From Pyrrhoderma lamaoense (Eukaryota > Basidiomycota > Agaricomycetes > Hymenochaetales > Hymenochaetaceae): a stretch of 64,000 nt of DNA. Under the pieces are notes generated by a model, which was given only the letters and a program-made list of their open reading frames with translations, ran no database searches and was not told the origin of the DNA. This document shows, one piece after another, positions 51,583 through 61,658 of the stretch. Position 1 is the stretch's first letter. Every line of letters starts with the position of its first letter. Both the position numbers and the translations under genes were made by a program. The DNA is taken from assembly GCA_002794735.1 (NCBI GenBank), contig NBAZ01000005.1, positions 1,523,145 to 1,587,144 of the forward strand. Reading direction: 5' to 3'.

Positions 51583-52147
51583 TGGTTAACAATATAGGAA
51601 GAACCCCTTTTTACTTAAGTTCTATTTGACGCTTGGAATATATTCATAATAGGAGCTACTTCTAATACATCTCTTTACTCTTTAATACTGTTAATACTTG
51701 TTGATTAATGACTTAGGCCAGACTTTGACTATAGACCAAGTTTAATTGCTGACAAAAACTAAAAGATCAGCATGATTTACAACTTTAGTAAATAAAAGTT
51801 CAATAATCCAAATAAAGCAACTCTGATTCAGTTCCCAAAAAAGGTAGGCTAGCAGTGTGCTGAGTACAGTCGACAATCTAATAAGGAATCATTTAGTAAG
51901 GAATAAATGTAATAAAGAATAGAAAACTGTGGAAATGCGCTCCGTTACAGCTAAATTATTCCAAAAATTTGTTATGGAATAAAAAATAAAAAAATTTACA
52001 ATTATTCCTTATCAGATATTTTTCTCAAAAAAATTGAATTAAATTCTGGATAAAATTTATCTTTTTGAAAAATCAATTAAATGGGGATATCAAAAAAATA
52101 GAAAAAAACACATAACTACGTGTTGTGTATGTCTTCTTTTTCTTCCC
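51583..52147. repeat. Retroelement fragments between LTR and transposase remnant
   Basis: 51655-51745 matches the end of a second LTR type (the one at 63278-63722, reverse complement) including its GCTGACA end. 51748-51870 matches the stretch at 54372-54486 at the gag-pol junction of the downstream element, with several C-to-T or G-to-A differences. The rest, 51884-52147, is AT-rich and may be the 5' part of the pogo-like element. Confidence 0.6.
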
Positions 52148-52528
52148 ATGAGTGAAAAACAACGTAAACCCTGTCCAAAACCCAAACCATATCCTCCGAG
52201 AAGGCTTACAAATAATGAATCAAATTCTTTTGCAATAACTAAACTAAAACATACACGACAACATCTTACTGTAAAAGACTGGCTTACTGTTATTGACTTT
52301 GTCGACAAAAATCCTTATTTAACTCATATTCAAATTCTCGAGCATTTTCAAAACTCAAATCGTCCCGAAGGCATATTACATTTTTCACAAAGTGCTTTAT
52401 CTAAACATTGTAGTAAAAAAGGACGTACAAGTTTGAATGCAAAATTGAAATCAGAATAAACAAATGTTCTTTCTTCGCATCGAGAACGAGTTGTTACAAA
52501 TCCTATTATCAACAAATCACTGTGGTTA
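52148..52528 (+). pseudogene. Pogo/Tigger-type transposase N-terminal fragment, interrupted
   Basis: Reads a basic proline-rich start, then LTVKDWLTVIDFVDKNPYLT and ILHFSQSALSKH, the helix-turn-helix (CENP-B N-terminal/psq-like) DNA-binding part of fungal pogo-family transposases. A TAA at 52457-52459 stops it, but the same frame continues with SSHRERVVTNP and INKSLWL, which is the next conserved stretch of these proteins. It is cut exactly where the LTR begins at 52529. The catalytic DDE domain is absent here. The element was therefore broken by a retrotransposon insertion. Confidence 0.65.
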
Positions 52529-52842
52529 TGTCATGAACGGAAACAAACTTGTAGTTATTTCTTTTATTCTTTTATTATTTCTCTTCTATCACGTAAATGG
52601 TTACTAAGAGGGTTGCCGGTTGTCATGTGATTGGCTTAGTCACTGGGAGTCAGGTGATTGGGTGCTACATAGTTATTACCTCATACTTTTCCCAGGATCA
52701 TTAGATATATAAGACCGCTTAGTAGCTCATGTATAACTTACCTTTGTTCTAGTCTTATCCCGGTACCTCAATACACTTGTTCCCCACTTTGTGTTGCTCA
52801 CACTTAATACTTATCAAGTAGAGGCTCTGCTGGTCGCTGACA
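52529..52842 (+). mobile_element. 5' LTR of a Ty3/gypsy-like element (314 bp)
   Basis: Same LTR type as the solo copy: TGTCATGAAC to GGTCGCTGACA. Its flanks differ (GGTTA left, TCAGA right), so it is not a solo LTR, and gag follows 400 bp downstream in the same orientation. No partner 3' LTR of this type is visible to the right, so the element is truncated or rearranged. Confidence 0.8.
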
Positions 52843-53239
52843 TCAGAACAAAGCTACTCATTGTCTTGTGCTCATCATCTATCACAACACAATCCCTTTT
52901 ATTTTCTCATTATAGGGGGGGGGACCAGTGCTTTCATCATCTCTCCACATAAACTTTCCCACACCCTAAACCCCTATTACGTCATCATCTACATTACATC
53001 ATCATCTGCTTATTTAATACTCTGCTATCAGTGGTGTGCATAAAGCTAGCCATTGTTTAAGGGTACTTAACTTCTAAGCTGGCTTTACGATTACGTATCT
53101 TCTTTCATCACACTCTTGTCCACACCTTCGTACTCACCTCTATCAACGCTTACCCACCCATACAACTCTGGTACGAAGGACTATCTTTCCAGATCTTCTT
53201 TGACATCGACAACAGAGGAGCTACTCCAGCTTGGCAACA

Positions 53240-54406
53240 ATGGAACAGGACAACGTAGAACCACAACAACAACAACAACAGCAGCAGCAGCAGCAAGAGC
53301 AGCTTGACCCACCTCCCGCACCCCCTACTGTGGAGCAGCTACAGCTACAGCTTCGAGCTCTTAGAGAAGAAATCAAAGGGACCAACAATGTGGTGAGAGG
53401 ACTTATGGCACTAGTGGAACAGCAGCACCGTCCAACCCCTCGTGCTAAGATCCACGTAGCCAAACCAGAACCCTTTGATGGCAAGGACTACGATGCTTTC
53501 ATTCGCTCTGTCACCACGTACTTACGAGCAGCCAAGGCAGACTTTCCAGATGACGAATCCCAAGCTCTGTTCATGCTGTCTTTTATGAAAGGAGGTCATG
53601 CAGGTGTATGGGCAGAAAACTACTTAGAATCTGCTTACGATGATGTGGGAGACTTCAAAGACACCAGTTGTGAGTTCATCGAAAAGCTAGAGGCAGCCTT
53701 CTCAGACCCCAACAAACGAGCTAATGCACAACGTCACCTGGAGAGACTTTGAGTGGTCAAACAGTCTTATGACGAGTTCTTCCAGCAGTTCGAGATTTAC
53801 TTACAAAAAGCAGGCTACAACACTATCATGCACGAACCCTACTTAATCTCCTTGCTAAAGAAAGCTCTACCCGAAGACACCCTTACCTTTGTTCTCAGCT
53901 CTCGCCCCACCCCTGTAACCTATAAAGAATGGAAAGAACAGGCTATGCTCCATGAGAGAACCAAGTTGGAACTGAGGGCGATACGAGAACAAGGTAACTC
54001 TCTGCTGAGCACATTTAAACCACGTCCACAGAACAACCCACCTGCCACTCGCCCAGCTAACGAGGCCCCCACTAAGCGAGACCACTCCGGAACCACATTT
54101 GCAGGACTTGGGCAGCCAATGGACATGTCAGTGGGTCAGGCTCGACAATGAGGTGGTTGCTACTTGTGTGGAAAGGTTGGACATTTTGCACACAAATGTC
54201 CCAACCAAAAGACGCAGATCCGAGCAATTTTGCGTGCTATGAGTGGAAGTGAGAGGAAAGCATGGGCGGATGGGGTGGAAGAGTTGAAAGAGAGTGACTT
54301 CGAGGAAGAAGGTGAGGGCGAGGATGAGACGGAATTCGAGGAGGGTTTTGTGGTGGCTGTTACGGTTTCCTTAAAACTAAGGGATCAGCGCGATCTGCAA
54401 CCTTAG
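53240..54406 (+). pseudogene. Retrotransposon gag with CCHC knuckle, two in-frame stops
   Basis: Starts MEQDNVEPQQ, then a poly-Gln run and coiled coil (EEIKGTNNVVRGLMALVEQQ). The gag core has EPFDGKDYDAFIRSVTTYL and ESAYDDVGDFKDTSCEFIEK; a second part has SYDEFFQQFEIYLQKAGYN. A nucleocapsid zinc knuckle C-x2-C-x4-H-x4-C (CYLCGKVGHFAHKC) follows. One frame covers the whole length, interrupted by TGA at 53750-53752 and 54149-54151. Both are single C-to-T changes from CGA (Arg), as expected for deamination at CpG. The frame then runs into an overlapping protease-like start (SARSATLVIEVQ, +1 frame) before similarity ends at about 54415. It is an inactive copy. Confidence 0.8.
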
Positions 54407-55162
54407 TAATAGAGGTTCAATAACCCAGATAAAGCAACTCTAATCCTTTCGCCAAAAGGGGTGGGCTAGCAGTGTGCTGAGTAGTTGATCAGACTAATTA
54501 GACACCTAGTCCGGTTAAAGCTAACGAGCAGTTGGTGCTTCTTCAAGGTAGGGGGTCTTGAAGTCGTCGTGCCAAGTGCCGAGAACACTACAAGTAGATT
54601 GTGACAAAGAGGTAATCACGCGAGGTGTCAACCAAGGTATTGATTCAACCTAAACGATGCCGATGCAATAACTCGTAGTACGATAACGTGGTCCTTCTTG
54701 GAGAGTATAGAAGTAGTCTCCTCACTGTACAGCGATAGAGAACAAGTAACGATGTTAGAGAAAGCTAGATGTTCTACCACAATACAGATACCCTTAAAGC
54801 AACACCTTTGCCAGCTAACGACAATCTTGACTGAGCGCAGGTATTGTACTTCAAGTGTAGTTATAACTTATTACCAGATAATGGCTTTTACCAACAGTTG
54901 TTGGATATTACCACCAGTTATTGGCTATAAGTGAGTTTGAACAATCTACTCTACGATGTCCAAAAGTCCTGCTTTTATAGCCTTCATCAACACCCATTAT
55001 GCCATGGGTATTCCTTTATTCTAACCATAACCTTAAGAGCACTTGCTCCACAAGTCCCTGAAGACCCGGTGTATCCCACACATGTCTGAACCCTTATCGT
55101 CCCTGCTCCGCAGTCCATACGATCGCATTACTCCCTGAGACCCTGAGACTCTTAGATCTGAT
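54407..55162. other. Rearranged repeat sequence
   Basis: 54407-54486 matches 51790-51870 (GTGTGCTGAGTA core). The rest shows no clear coding sequence. It lies between the plus-oriented gag and minus-oriented ORFs and probably contains an element boundary. Confidence 0.4.
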
Positions 55163-56269
55163 CTAGAGAGATTCCCAATCTCCTGTCCCTGAGTTAGGGT
55201 CCACTGCCCTGAATCCCTGATAGCCCCACTTGTGGCTAAAACGTGTTGTGCGTTCGCTCCACAAAGACCCTGTATGGTCCGTACCGACCCAACAGGCCAC
55301 ACGTTGTTCTGCATTGAACTGGAGATGGTATCCCCATCGTATGTATCCAGGCACATCGATTAACTTGAGGTGATCGTAGACTTTCCTTGGTAGCTGACGG
55401 AGTAAGAGTATTCCCCATTCCGGGGGGTCCCGTGGTACCACCTGATAGTGAACCACACTACTGCTGCACTGTTCATCATGCTGGTGTCCAGTATGCTCCA
55501 TGTTCGTTAAGACAACAATCCTGACTTGACCCCAGACCTTTTCCTTCCTCTTTATCTCTAAGAGAGTAATATAATGGAAGGTCCATACGTCTTGCTCCCA
55601 ATGAGGTAGCTCTCGAATAGAATCGTCTGTCCAGTACTTCTGTACTTGTACTGTAAACTCAGTAGCGTCCATTCCCATCTCGAATAGAGTTGTCCAAGTG
55701 ATCTTGTAGAGGTCTGATTGTAACGCATAAGTCTTTCTGCAATTGATACACCCTACCCTGGTCTGATACCAAGAGACTCGTTCCACCTGACTGTGTACTT
55801 GAGATTCGCTAGTTCGTTCTGCTTCATGTACTGCTATACGAACACCTACGTCTCTTGTAGGATTTGATAAGGTCCTAGTTTCTGACCTTTGCTGTGATTC
55901 TATCCAACCACGGACTTGATCCAGCAATGGCTCTGCTGGCTGCGCATGTAGTCGTTCAAACACCGCAGGCCTTTCTTCATCTTGAGAGAGGACTTCCCTG
56001 TGTGACATGGCTGAGTTCCCTATGGTTCGTAATAGGCAGGATTTGCAGCTTCCTATATTTGGTTTGTGTTTGATCTCCGACCTAGCCGATGATCCGCGAA
56101 TCTTCAAACCTCCAATCCCGTAACATGCACCCTCCCTAATGAGTGCCGGTTGTTCAAGACTGAATCCTAAAGATGCAGGTGAAGAGAGACAGAGGCACGA
56201 CTCCTTGCGAGCAATGCAAGGGGAAATACCCTCCTTCCTGAGGGGCTTCGTTCTGTGTCGTCCTACCAT
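55163..56269 (-). CDS. Unknown Trp-containing protein in the repeat zone
   Basis: One open frame of 368 codons, with the first half basic and Ser-rich and the second half more structured: LYKITWTTLFEMGMDATEF, LPHWEQDVWTFHYITLLE, VWGQVRIVVLTNMEH, DPPEWGILLLRQLPRK, YIRWGYHLQFNAEQ. An internal Met (MSHREVLSQDEERP) is another possible start. No known domain recognised. It has the same orientation as the Trp-rich ORFs at 57.9-61.3 kb and the gypsy polyprotein at 61.7-63.2 kb. It may be a retroelement accessory gene or a decayed host multigene family member. Confidence 0.4.
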   Translation of the reverse strand: MVGRHRTKPLRKEGISPCIARKESCLCLSSPASLGFSLEQPALIREGACYGIGGLKIRGSSARSEIKHKPNIGSCKSCLLRTIGNSAMSHREVLSQDEERPAVFERLHAQPAEPLLDQVRGWIESQQRSETRTLSNPTRDVGVRIAVHEAERTSESQVHSQVERVSWYQTRVGCINCRKTYALQSDLYKITWTTLFEMGMDATEFTVQVQKYWTDDSIRELPHWEQDVWTFHYITLLEIKRKEKVWGQVRIVVLTNMEHTGHQHDEQCSSSVVHYQVVPRDPPEWGILLLRQLPRKVYDHLKLIDVPGYIRWGYHLQFNAEQRVACWVGTDHTGSLWSERTTRFSHKWGYQGFRAVDPNSGTGDWESL

Positions 56270-57854
56270 GTCGTTCGTTCCGGTTCTGCCACCTCAACAA
56301 CGTGAGGGAGATTATGCTTGTGGAAACGCCTTCGTTTGTCTTTCAGAAACCCGTGTCTCGTCACACTGATCACACGAGTCCCTAAAGACACTCCTGCCAA
56401 ACCTGGATGAGAATTATTCATTCCTTGTCTTCGTCGTCTGTTGCTGACACATCACCTATGATGTTCTGCACGCAGAAGGCTTCCTTCGACCCAAGACTAC
56501 CTAAGTGGAGATGATAACAGAACCGACTGTGTCTCATCTACCACACTTAGGAATTCTCCACCAATACCTAATTCCTTTTAGGTCTTCCTTGAGTAGGTTA
56601 TGACCGAGCGCCTACTGGTCTTACTTCGGAGGGGTTCCCTCGTACCTTCCTACCCCGGGCACACTTAAGAGGTCGAACTCTTGTGAGTGTGAACTCGAAC
56701 CCATCTGGGTGAGCACGTCCATAAACGTTTAATTGGTTGTATCCCTTTAGACTGGTCAACCTTAACCAGTAGAGCATATCCTTCGAGATCTATTCGTAAG
56801 GGATCTGCGCATTGGATCCACGCCGTACCCTCTCTCCTTCTCGCAAAAGGAATTGCATAAACTGCTTTTGAAGTTTATTCGCAGGGGACTTCACGCTACT
56901 GGCCCAGCGTCTAACCCATAAGTTCGTTCGCCACGCTTATTTTCTTGGTTACTTGAATCTGCTGCCTTCTGTGTCTATTCTTAGGGGACCACAATGCTAC
57001 TGGCGCAGCATATAACCCTTATGAGTGGTGATGATGTCGTCCAAAGTATAAGAGGTAGAATGTGTTCCGGTCCAAACAGATCACTAGTCATGGCATTACT
57101 AGATCCCTTGCATTGTACCTTAACACCCTTCGGAGCCTAGTAGAAGTTGTTGACACCATCGTTCTATGTTTAGTTGCCCCAGATACATCCTGGAGTTAAT
57201 CAAGCACAGAGGTTAACCTTTTCAGGTTATTTTATGGTTGGAATGAGAAACTCCTCGTAGCCCTAGTGTGGTTATAACATAAACCACTGCATGGTACGAC
57301 GAGAAATCCTCTTCTAAGGCATTACAGCACAAAGCCAGTATATCTCGATACTGCGACTGCTTGATTACATTGGGAGTTTCACCCACTACGGAGAGTCAAT
57401 CCGAACCAACTTTTTTAAGACTCCAATGGAGGCTTGGTCAGACCTGTTAAATAACAAAACGAAAAGGATAGAAAGAAAAATGAGGCATATAAACATATGT
57501 CATGATATTAATCAGGAGTGGAAAAGCACCTGACGAATACATGACAAGATAATAAATAGAAATTGAAGATGAATAGGGTACAAGATATACAATGGTACAG
57601 GAGCGAAGAGGAATTATGTTTTTGGTGATTTGTTAATTTTATAAATTTTGTGTTAATGGTTTTGTTCTTTTGTGAAGAGTGGGGGTTAAAAATAAAAGAA
57701 GAAAATAAACGAAACAAAATGAAAGATAAAAATTAAGTACTTGCCGCAGAGGGCCGCAAATCTAAAAAGCGAAATTCATTCATGTTCCAAGTCATTAGAT
57801 CCTTCACCTCCCAGCTCAGTCGTTCTATTAGATGGTCCCAGTCCCGATTTTCGC
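56270..57854. repeat. Non-coding stretch with imperfect tandem units
   Basis: Three related units start near 56787, 56876 and 56978, each beginning TATTCgtaAGGG-like; the last two share CTACTGG.C.CAGC..(A/T)AACCC. Spacing is about 90-100 bp. No long frame on either strand before 57.5 kb. AT-rich sequence at 57430-57735 borders the next ORF. Confidence 0.45.
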
Positions 57855-58583
57855 CTAGTTGTAACAACTGTCCCAAAGACATTTCATGTAAGCCTGGGAC
57901 GTCCAGTTCATCATAGTGTATCTGTAAGCACATTCCCAGTAAGCTAGCTGCTCCTTTATGTCCTTTACGAGCTGTTCATAATGGTGCATCGCAAAGACGT
58001 GTCTTCGTGCCGGAGGGTTCCAGTAATACGAGCTAAGAGAATCCTCATTATGTTGAGATCCGTAAATGACTGGATGCCATGGTAGCTTGCGGTATCTTCC
58101 AAGATGCGGAGCCATTTGAGTCCAAGTTATGCCGAACCGTTCTTTCATAATTGCGGGTGGTTGGTACATGATGTGGTCGAGGGGTAAAGTAGTTCTTTGG
58201 AGGTTGTACTTGACGTTACGACCTGTTTGATACTGCCAAACCCAAGCAGTGATGACCCATGCTGGTAGGTGTAATACATACCATCGTTGAAGCATGAGAG
58301 ACATCAAAGACCATTCAGCATCAGAGCGCGGTTTGCTGGGTACATATGGTAGAGATGGTAGATCTTCCTCTTTCATAACATACCGCGACTCATGTCCGTG
58401 TTGCACTGCCCAGTGTTCTTCAACTGCTAGTTCTTCTATAGCTAGATCTAGCAGTTCCTGATAGTTTACTGGCATGTACACTTCCTTGGGTTCGTATACA
58501 TCTGTTGGTGTTGCATAGACATTGGGCCAATCGTCCGAGTTGTACAATTCTTCCTCTTGTTCTTCCCATGCGGAGTAGATCAT
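57855..58583 (-). CDS. Unknown Trp-rich protein, 242 residues
   Basis: Starts MIYSAWEEQEEELYNSDDWP at 58583. About 14 Trp in 242 residues, roughly 6%, well above usual. Segments: PVNYQELLDLAIEELAVEEH, LQRWYVLHLPAWVITAWVWQ, NLQRTTLPLDHIMYQPPAIM, YRKLPWHPVIYG, YWNPPARRHVFAMHHYEQLV. It looks like an alpha-helical globular domain, without signal peptide. No family recognised. It has the same orientation and style as the neighbours at 59.2-61.3 kb and may form one disrupted gene with them. Confidence 0.4.
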   Translation of the reverse strand: MIYSAWEEQEEELYNSDDWPNVYATPTDVYEPKEVYMPVNYQELLDLAIEELAVEEHWAVQHGHESRYVMKEEDLPSLPYVPSKPRSDAEWSLMSLMLQRWYVLHLPAWVITAWVWQYQTGRNVKYNLQRTTLPLDHIMYQPPAIMKERFGITWTQMAPHLGRYRKLPWHPVIYGSQHNEDSLSSYYWNPPARRHVFAMHHYEQLVKDIKEQLAYWECAYRYTMMNWTSQAYMKCLWDSCYN

Positions 58584-58717
58584 AGTATCATTTGACGCCC
58601 GGAAATAGATCTCTCCATCATTATAGAAGGAAGCAGGCAGGGTTTGAATGCATCTTTAACTCGGAGGCATGGCCAAGAGACTCCCAGCGTCGAACCATCT
58701 TTGGCCAAAGAGTAATG

Positions 58718-59107
58718 TCAAAAGTGGTTGTCTGCAAGTAAGAGGGGGTAATCTGGCCTGCCAAGACGATTGCGATCAATAGACCAAATGCCCGAGGACT
58801 TGGGTGAATGGCGCCATGCAACAATGTCCGCTTGATGCTTCCAGTACTTGACTTCCTTATCAATGTCATTAACCCGATCATAGTCCAGATAGTAGAAGAT
58901 AAGATCCAACAGCTCTTGAGGGAACAACCCCGAGAGCGGCATCTGCTTGATCTTTCTTACCACCATTGGCCAAGTATCTTCGTGCTGAAAGCGGAACATG
59001 GGTAGATCACGATGGTGCCAGATGTCACGAGGGTGATGACTCCACTTCGGAGGGGAACGTGGAAGTAGGGGTCTGTGAAATAGAACTGACACCATCCGCA
59101 CCAACAA
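58718..59107 (-). CDS. Unknown ORF with F-box-like motif
   Basis: A frame containing MFRFQHEDTWPMVVRKIKQM followed by SGLFPQELLDLIFYYLDYD, which has the spacing of an F-box core (L-P-x-E-L-L-x-x-I-F-x-x-L). It ends SSGIWSIDRNRLGRPDYPLL. Upstream in another frame is a Cys/Trp block (CNCWTCQLAMKELPL, CWCGWC), so the gene probably continues through an intron or frame break to the exon at 59.2-59.6 kb. Function unknown; the F-box reading is a weak inference. Confidence 0.35.
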   Translation of the reverse strand: MLVRMVSVLFHRPLLPRSPPKWSHHPRDIWHHRDLPMFRFQHEDTWPMVVRKIKQMPLSGLFPQELLDLIFYYLDYDRVNDIDKEVKYWKHQADIVAWRHSPKSSGIWSIDRNRLGRPDYPLLLADNHF

Positions 59108-59233
59108 GGGCCTTGGATAGAAGAGGGAAGATGATAGAGGTGAGCATCAGACAAAACGGGGATTGCCGAAGTAAGAGGTAGCTCCTTCATAGCGAGCTGA
59201 CAAGTCCAGCAGTTACAAGCTGTGGGATATTAG

Positions 59234-59605
59234 TTAATTTAGCACAGTTATATACCCAGTTGTCATCCATCGAGCAAGAGTCCGAGTATCTTCATACGAT
59301 AAGATATCCGTATTGAAAGGCTCGATCCTGTAAAACCCAAACTCTGCTACTAGATTAGCAAGAGGATTGTGGTTGGGTTTGATGATGGATACTGCATTCG
59401 TTATACCTTCATTTGTCTGGGTTGGAGGAGGTTCATTCTCGTCGACTACGATGTTACTGGCATTAGAGCTTGTTTCTCCTTCTGCATCTCGATCCGAAGA
59501 GGAATCAGAGAGTCCGGATTGAAGAGCACTCTGGATGATCTCGACTGCTTGCTCGTCGATCGAAGAGGGCATAGAGATAGAAGAGGAGGATGACCAGAAA
59601 GACAT
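59234..59605 (-). CDS. N-terminal exon of an unknown gene
   Basis: Starts MSFWSSSSSISMPSSIDEQA at 59605 with an acidic/Ser-rich region and then EFGFYRIEPFNTDILSYEDT and TRTLARWMTTGY. A donor-like gtatat follows the GY codons near 59255, and a pyrimidine-poor acceptor (cccacag) lies at about 59222, but that intron is only about 36 bp and does not keep a good frame. Probably the 5' exon of the F-box-like ORF to its left. Confidence 0.35.
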   Translation of the reverse strand: MSFWSSSSSISMPSSIDEQAVEIIQSALQSGLSDSSSDRDAEGETSSNASNIVVDENEPPPTQTNEGITNAVSIIKPNHNPLANLVAEFGFYRIEPFNTDILSYEDTRTLARWMTTGYITVLN

Positions 59606-59952
59606 TGTAGCGATGAGTGAGTTGGTGAGAATGGGGTTCTAGAGGACCACAGGTTTCTGTCTTTATACCATTGTCGTGACAGATAAGGGGTAATTGATTT
59701 CCCTACAGATGCTGCTTATCTCTGTGAGACAAGTCCAGCATTCCCACACCAATTAAGTTGTGAGAGATAGGGTGTATTAAGAAGCTTGACCCTGGTGATG
59801 GGCACTCTTCTTAATATTGATATTCCCATGGGGAATAAGACCTTTTTACGACATATCTAGGTCAGTATGGTCAGATGAACTTAATCATCCAACCTACACC
59901 TTACTCAGCTGAAGGTGAGACAGTTTAACGACCTGTCTAGGTCTAAAGCTCA

Positions 59953-61346
59953 TCAAGATGAGCTTGCCGCTTCAGGTAGCGGGTCAGGTACTTCGTAATT
60001 CCGCATGACTTCCGTAGTAACGTTGGAGACGTGATCGAGCCTTTCACGGTCCCATACATATTGCATATACAACATGTTTGCCTTCCTAAAGGGTTGAAGT
60101 CCTTCGATAATTTCCGGTGCGAGAATTTGAAGATGATCCCAGACTCGTTGACCGTTCCAATACCCTTGTCCAAACGAGACACAGTCTTTGAAGAGTTCAT
60201 TATGTTTATCGGCTAGTGGGAGTACATGTTCTTCTTTGTAGCGGTTGAACTGTTCTTGAGTCCAAAGACTGAGGTGCTCCACCTGCCACCACGATCCTGC
60301 TTGATAAGCAATTTCCCATGTGAGTAGTACTGATTCGCGCCAAAATAGTTGTGGGAGTGAGAATCGGATCTTTGTCCAAAAGACTTGAGCTGAGAGATAG
60401 TATTCTTGCTCAGTGGGTGTGCAGTCCTGGATGTTTCTCCATGGAATATTGCAATTATTAACAGGGGTTTCTTTATCGGGAGATATCGGAGTAGGTGGGA
60501 GTTGTTGGGGCAAGAGTTCCTTGATCAACCTTAAGTTCAAGTAGATTTCGTCCATACATGACTTAAGATCAGGATTTGATACGACCGCCATTAGGAGGTC
60601 CTTCTTTCCTTCGAGGTTGGAGACTTCCCATGGCGATGGGAATGCAGGGTAAGTGGATTCTCTGACCATGAGAGTCCTCTTTACATCTTTACACATAACC
60701 GAGTAAATTCCATACCATTCGCTATAGTGAAAAACATTCCAGAGAGCTGAATCAAATCGTCCCATGGAGAGCCAGTTTGTTCCAAGCCTATTCCATTAAT
60801 TTGCTCTGGGATAGATAGGTACTCCTCGAAATACAAGAGGGCACGTAACTGTTGATTAGTCATGTGCGTCCAGTTCCATTGTTCTCCAGTAGACAATAAC
60901 CACATTGTTGTTATGGTTTCAAGTGCAGGCCATATCAGCACAAAATACTTGTAACTTAAGCTTTGTTTCAATGCAGTGCGTAGCTGAGTGTTGTCCACTA
61001 AACGTTTCCTCCAGGAGGTGATTGGCTTGTAGGTTGTTGCAGGCCTTGAGTTCCAAAGGGGAACGTTGGATACGATGTCACGCCATCTCGGGAGAGGTGT
61101 ATGACCGCTAGGGGCTGGTCTATCAATTGTTGGATCGCTAGTAGGGGAATCGTTATCTCCAGGTGCGAGCTGAGGCCTGGGATGGTTGGAGAGGAGATCT
61201 TCACCAGAAGGTATCGTGCATCTGGAGTAAGTAAGACGATCGTCCCCGTCCACTGATACGGTGACAAGAATGTCCTCGTCGTCGGAGTTGTCATCTTGAT
61301 TGTCTACGTTGCGAAAAGCTAGCGCTTCGATATCTGCAGAGGGCAT
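59953..61346 (-). CDS. Unknown Trp-rich protein, split by a frame change
   Basis: Two overlapping frames. The first starts ATG 61346 (MPSADIEALAFRNVDNQDDN), has an acidic/Pro-rich N-terminus and RWRDIVSNVPLWNSRPATTY, YFVLIWPALETITTMWLLST, and stops at 60681. The second opens within it (ATG 60765) and runs to 59953 with WNVFHYSEWYGIYSVMCKD, STYPAFPSPWEVSNLEGKKD, QVFWTKIRFSLPQLFWRESV, SWWQVEHLSLWTQEQFNRYK, DCVSFGQGYWNGQRVWDHLQ. They overlap by 85 bp. Hydrophobic and Trp patterns continue smoothly if read as one protein with a frame change near 60745-60770. No domain recognised. Related in style to the ORF at 57.9-58.6 kb. Confidence 0.4.
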
Positions 61347-61658
61347 GAGATAAGGGAGCTGAAGAAGAGAGGTTGTCCTTAGTCGAATGCCGTGATTGCC
61401 TTTTATATACGTCCATAATTCGGGGCCCTTACTATCCCAAATCGGATTTCTGTTAGAGTTCTATCCACATAGTAACTCCTAGAGCGTGTTGCCACACTCC
61501 ACCAGGGTAAGAAGTTATTCCGTTCAACTTCCGGTTCAGTATAAGGGTTTTGCCACAAGGCTGGTCCCTGACTGAATAAAAGTCCTTATCTATGAGCGCT
61601 GAAGCACAAATAGTTTAAGGAGAGGTGCCCCTGGTTCGGGCTGTGTTATGACTCATGT
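61347..61658. other. Gap between unknown ORF and gypsy polyprotein end
   Basis: 310 bp. Should include the 3' end of the gypsy element, but I could not identify a polypurine tract or LTR start of either LTR type here. Confidence 0.3.

Noticed and set aside
53116..53307. Poly-Thr/poly-Ala frame before gag
   Set aside because: Out-of-frame reading of the CAA/CAG repeat that encodes the gag poly-Gln run.
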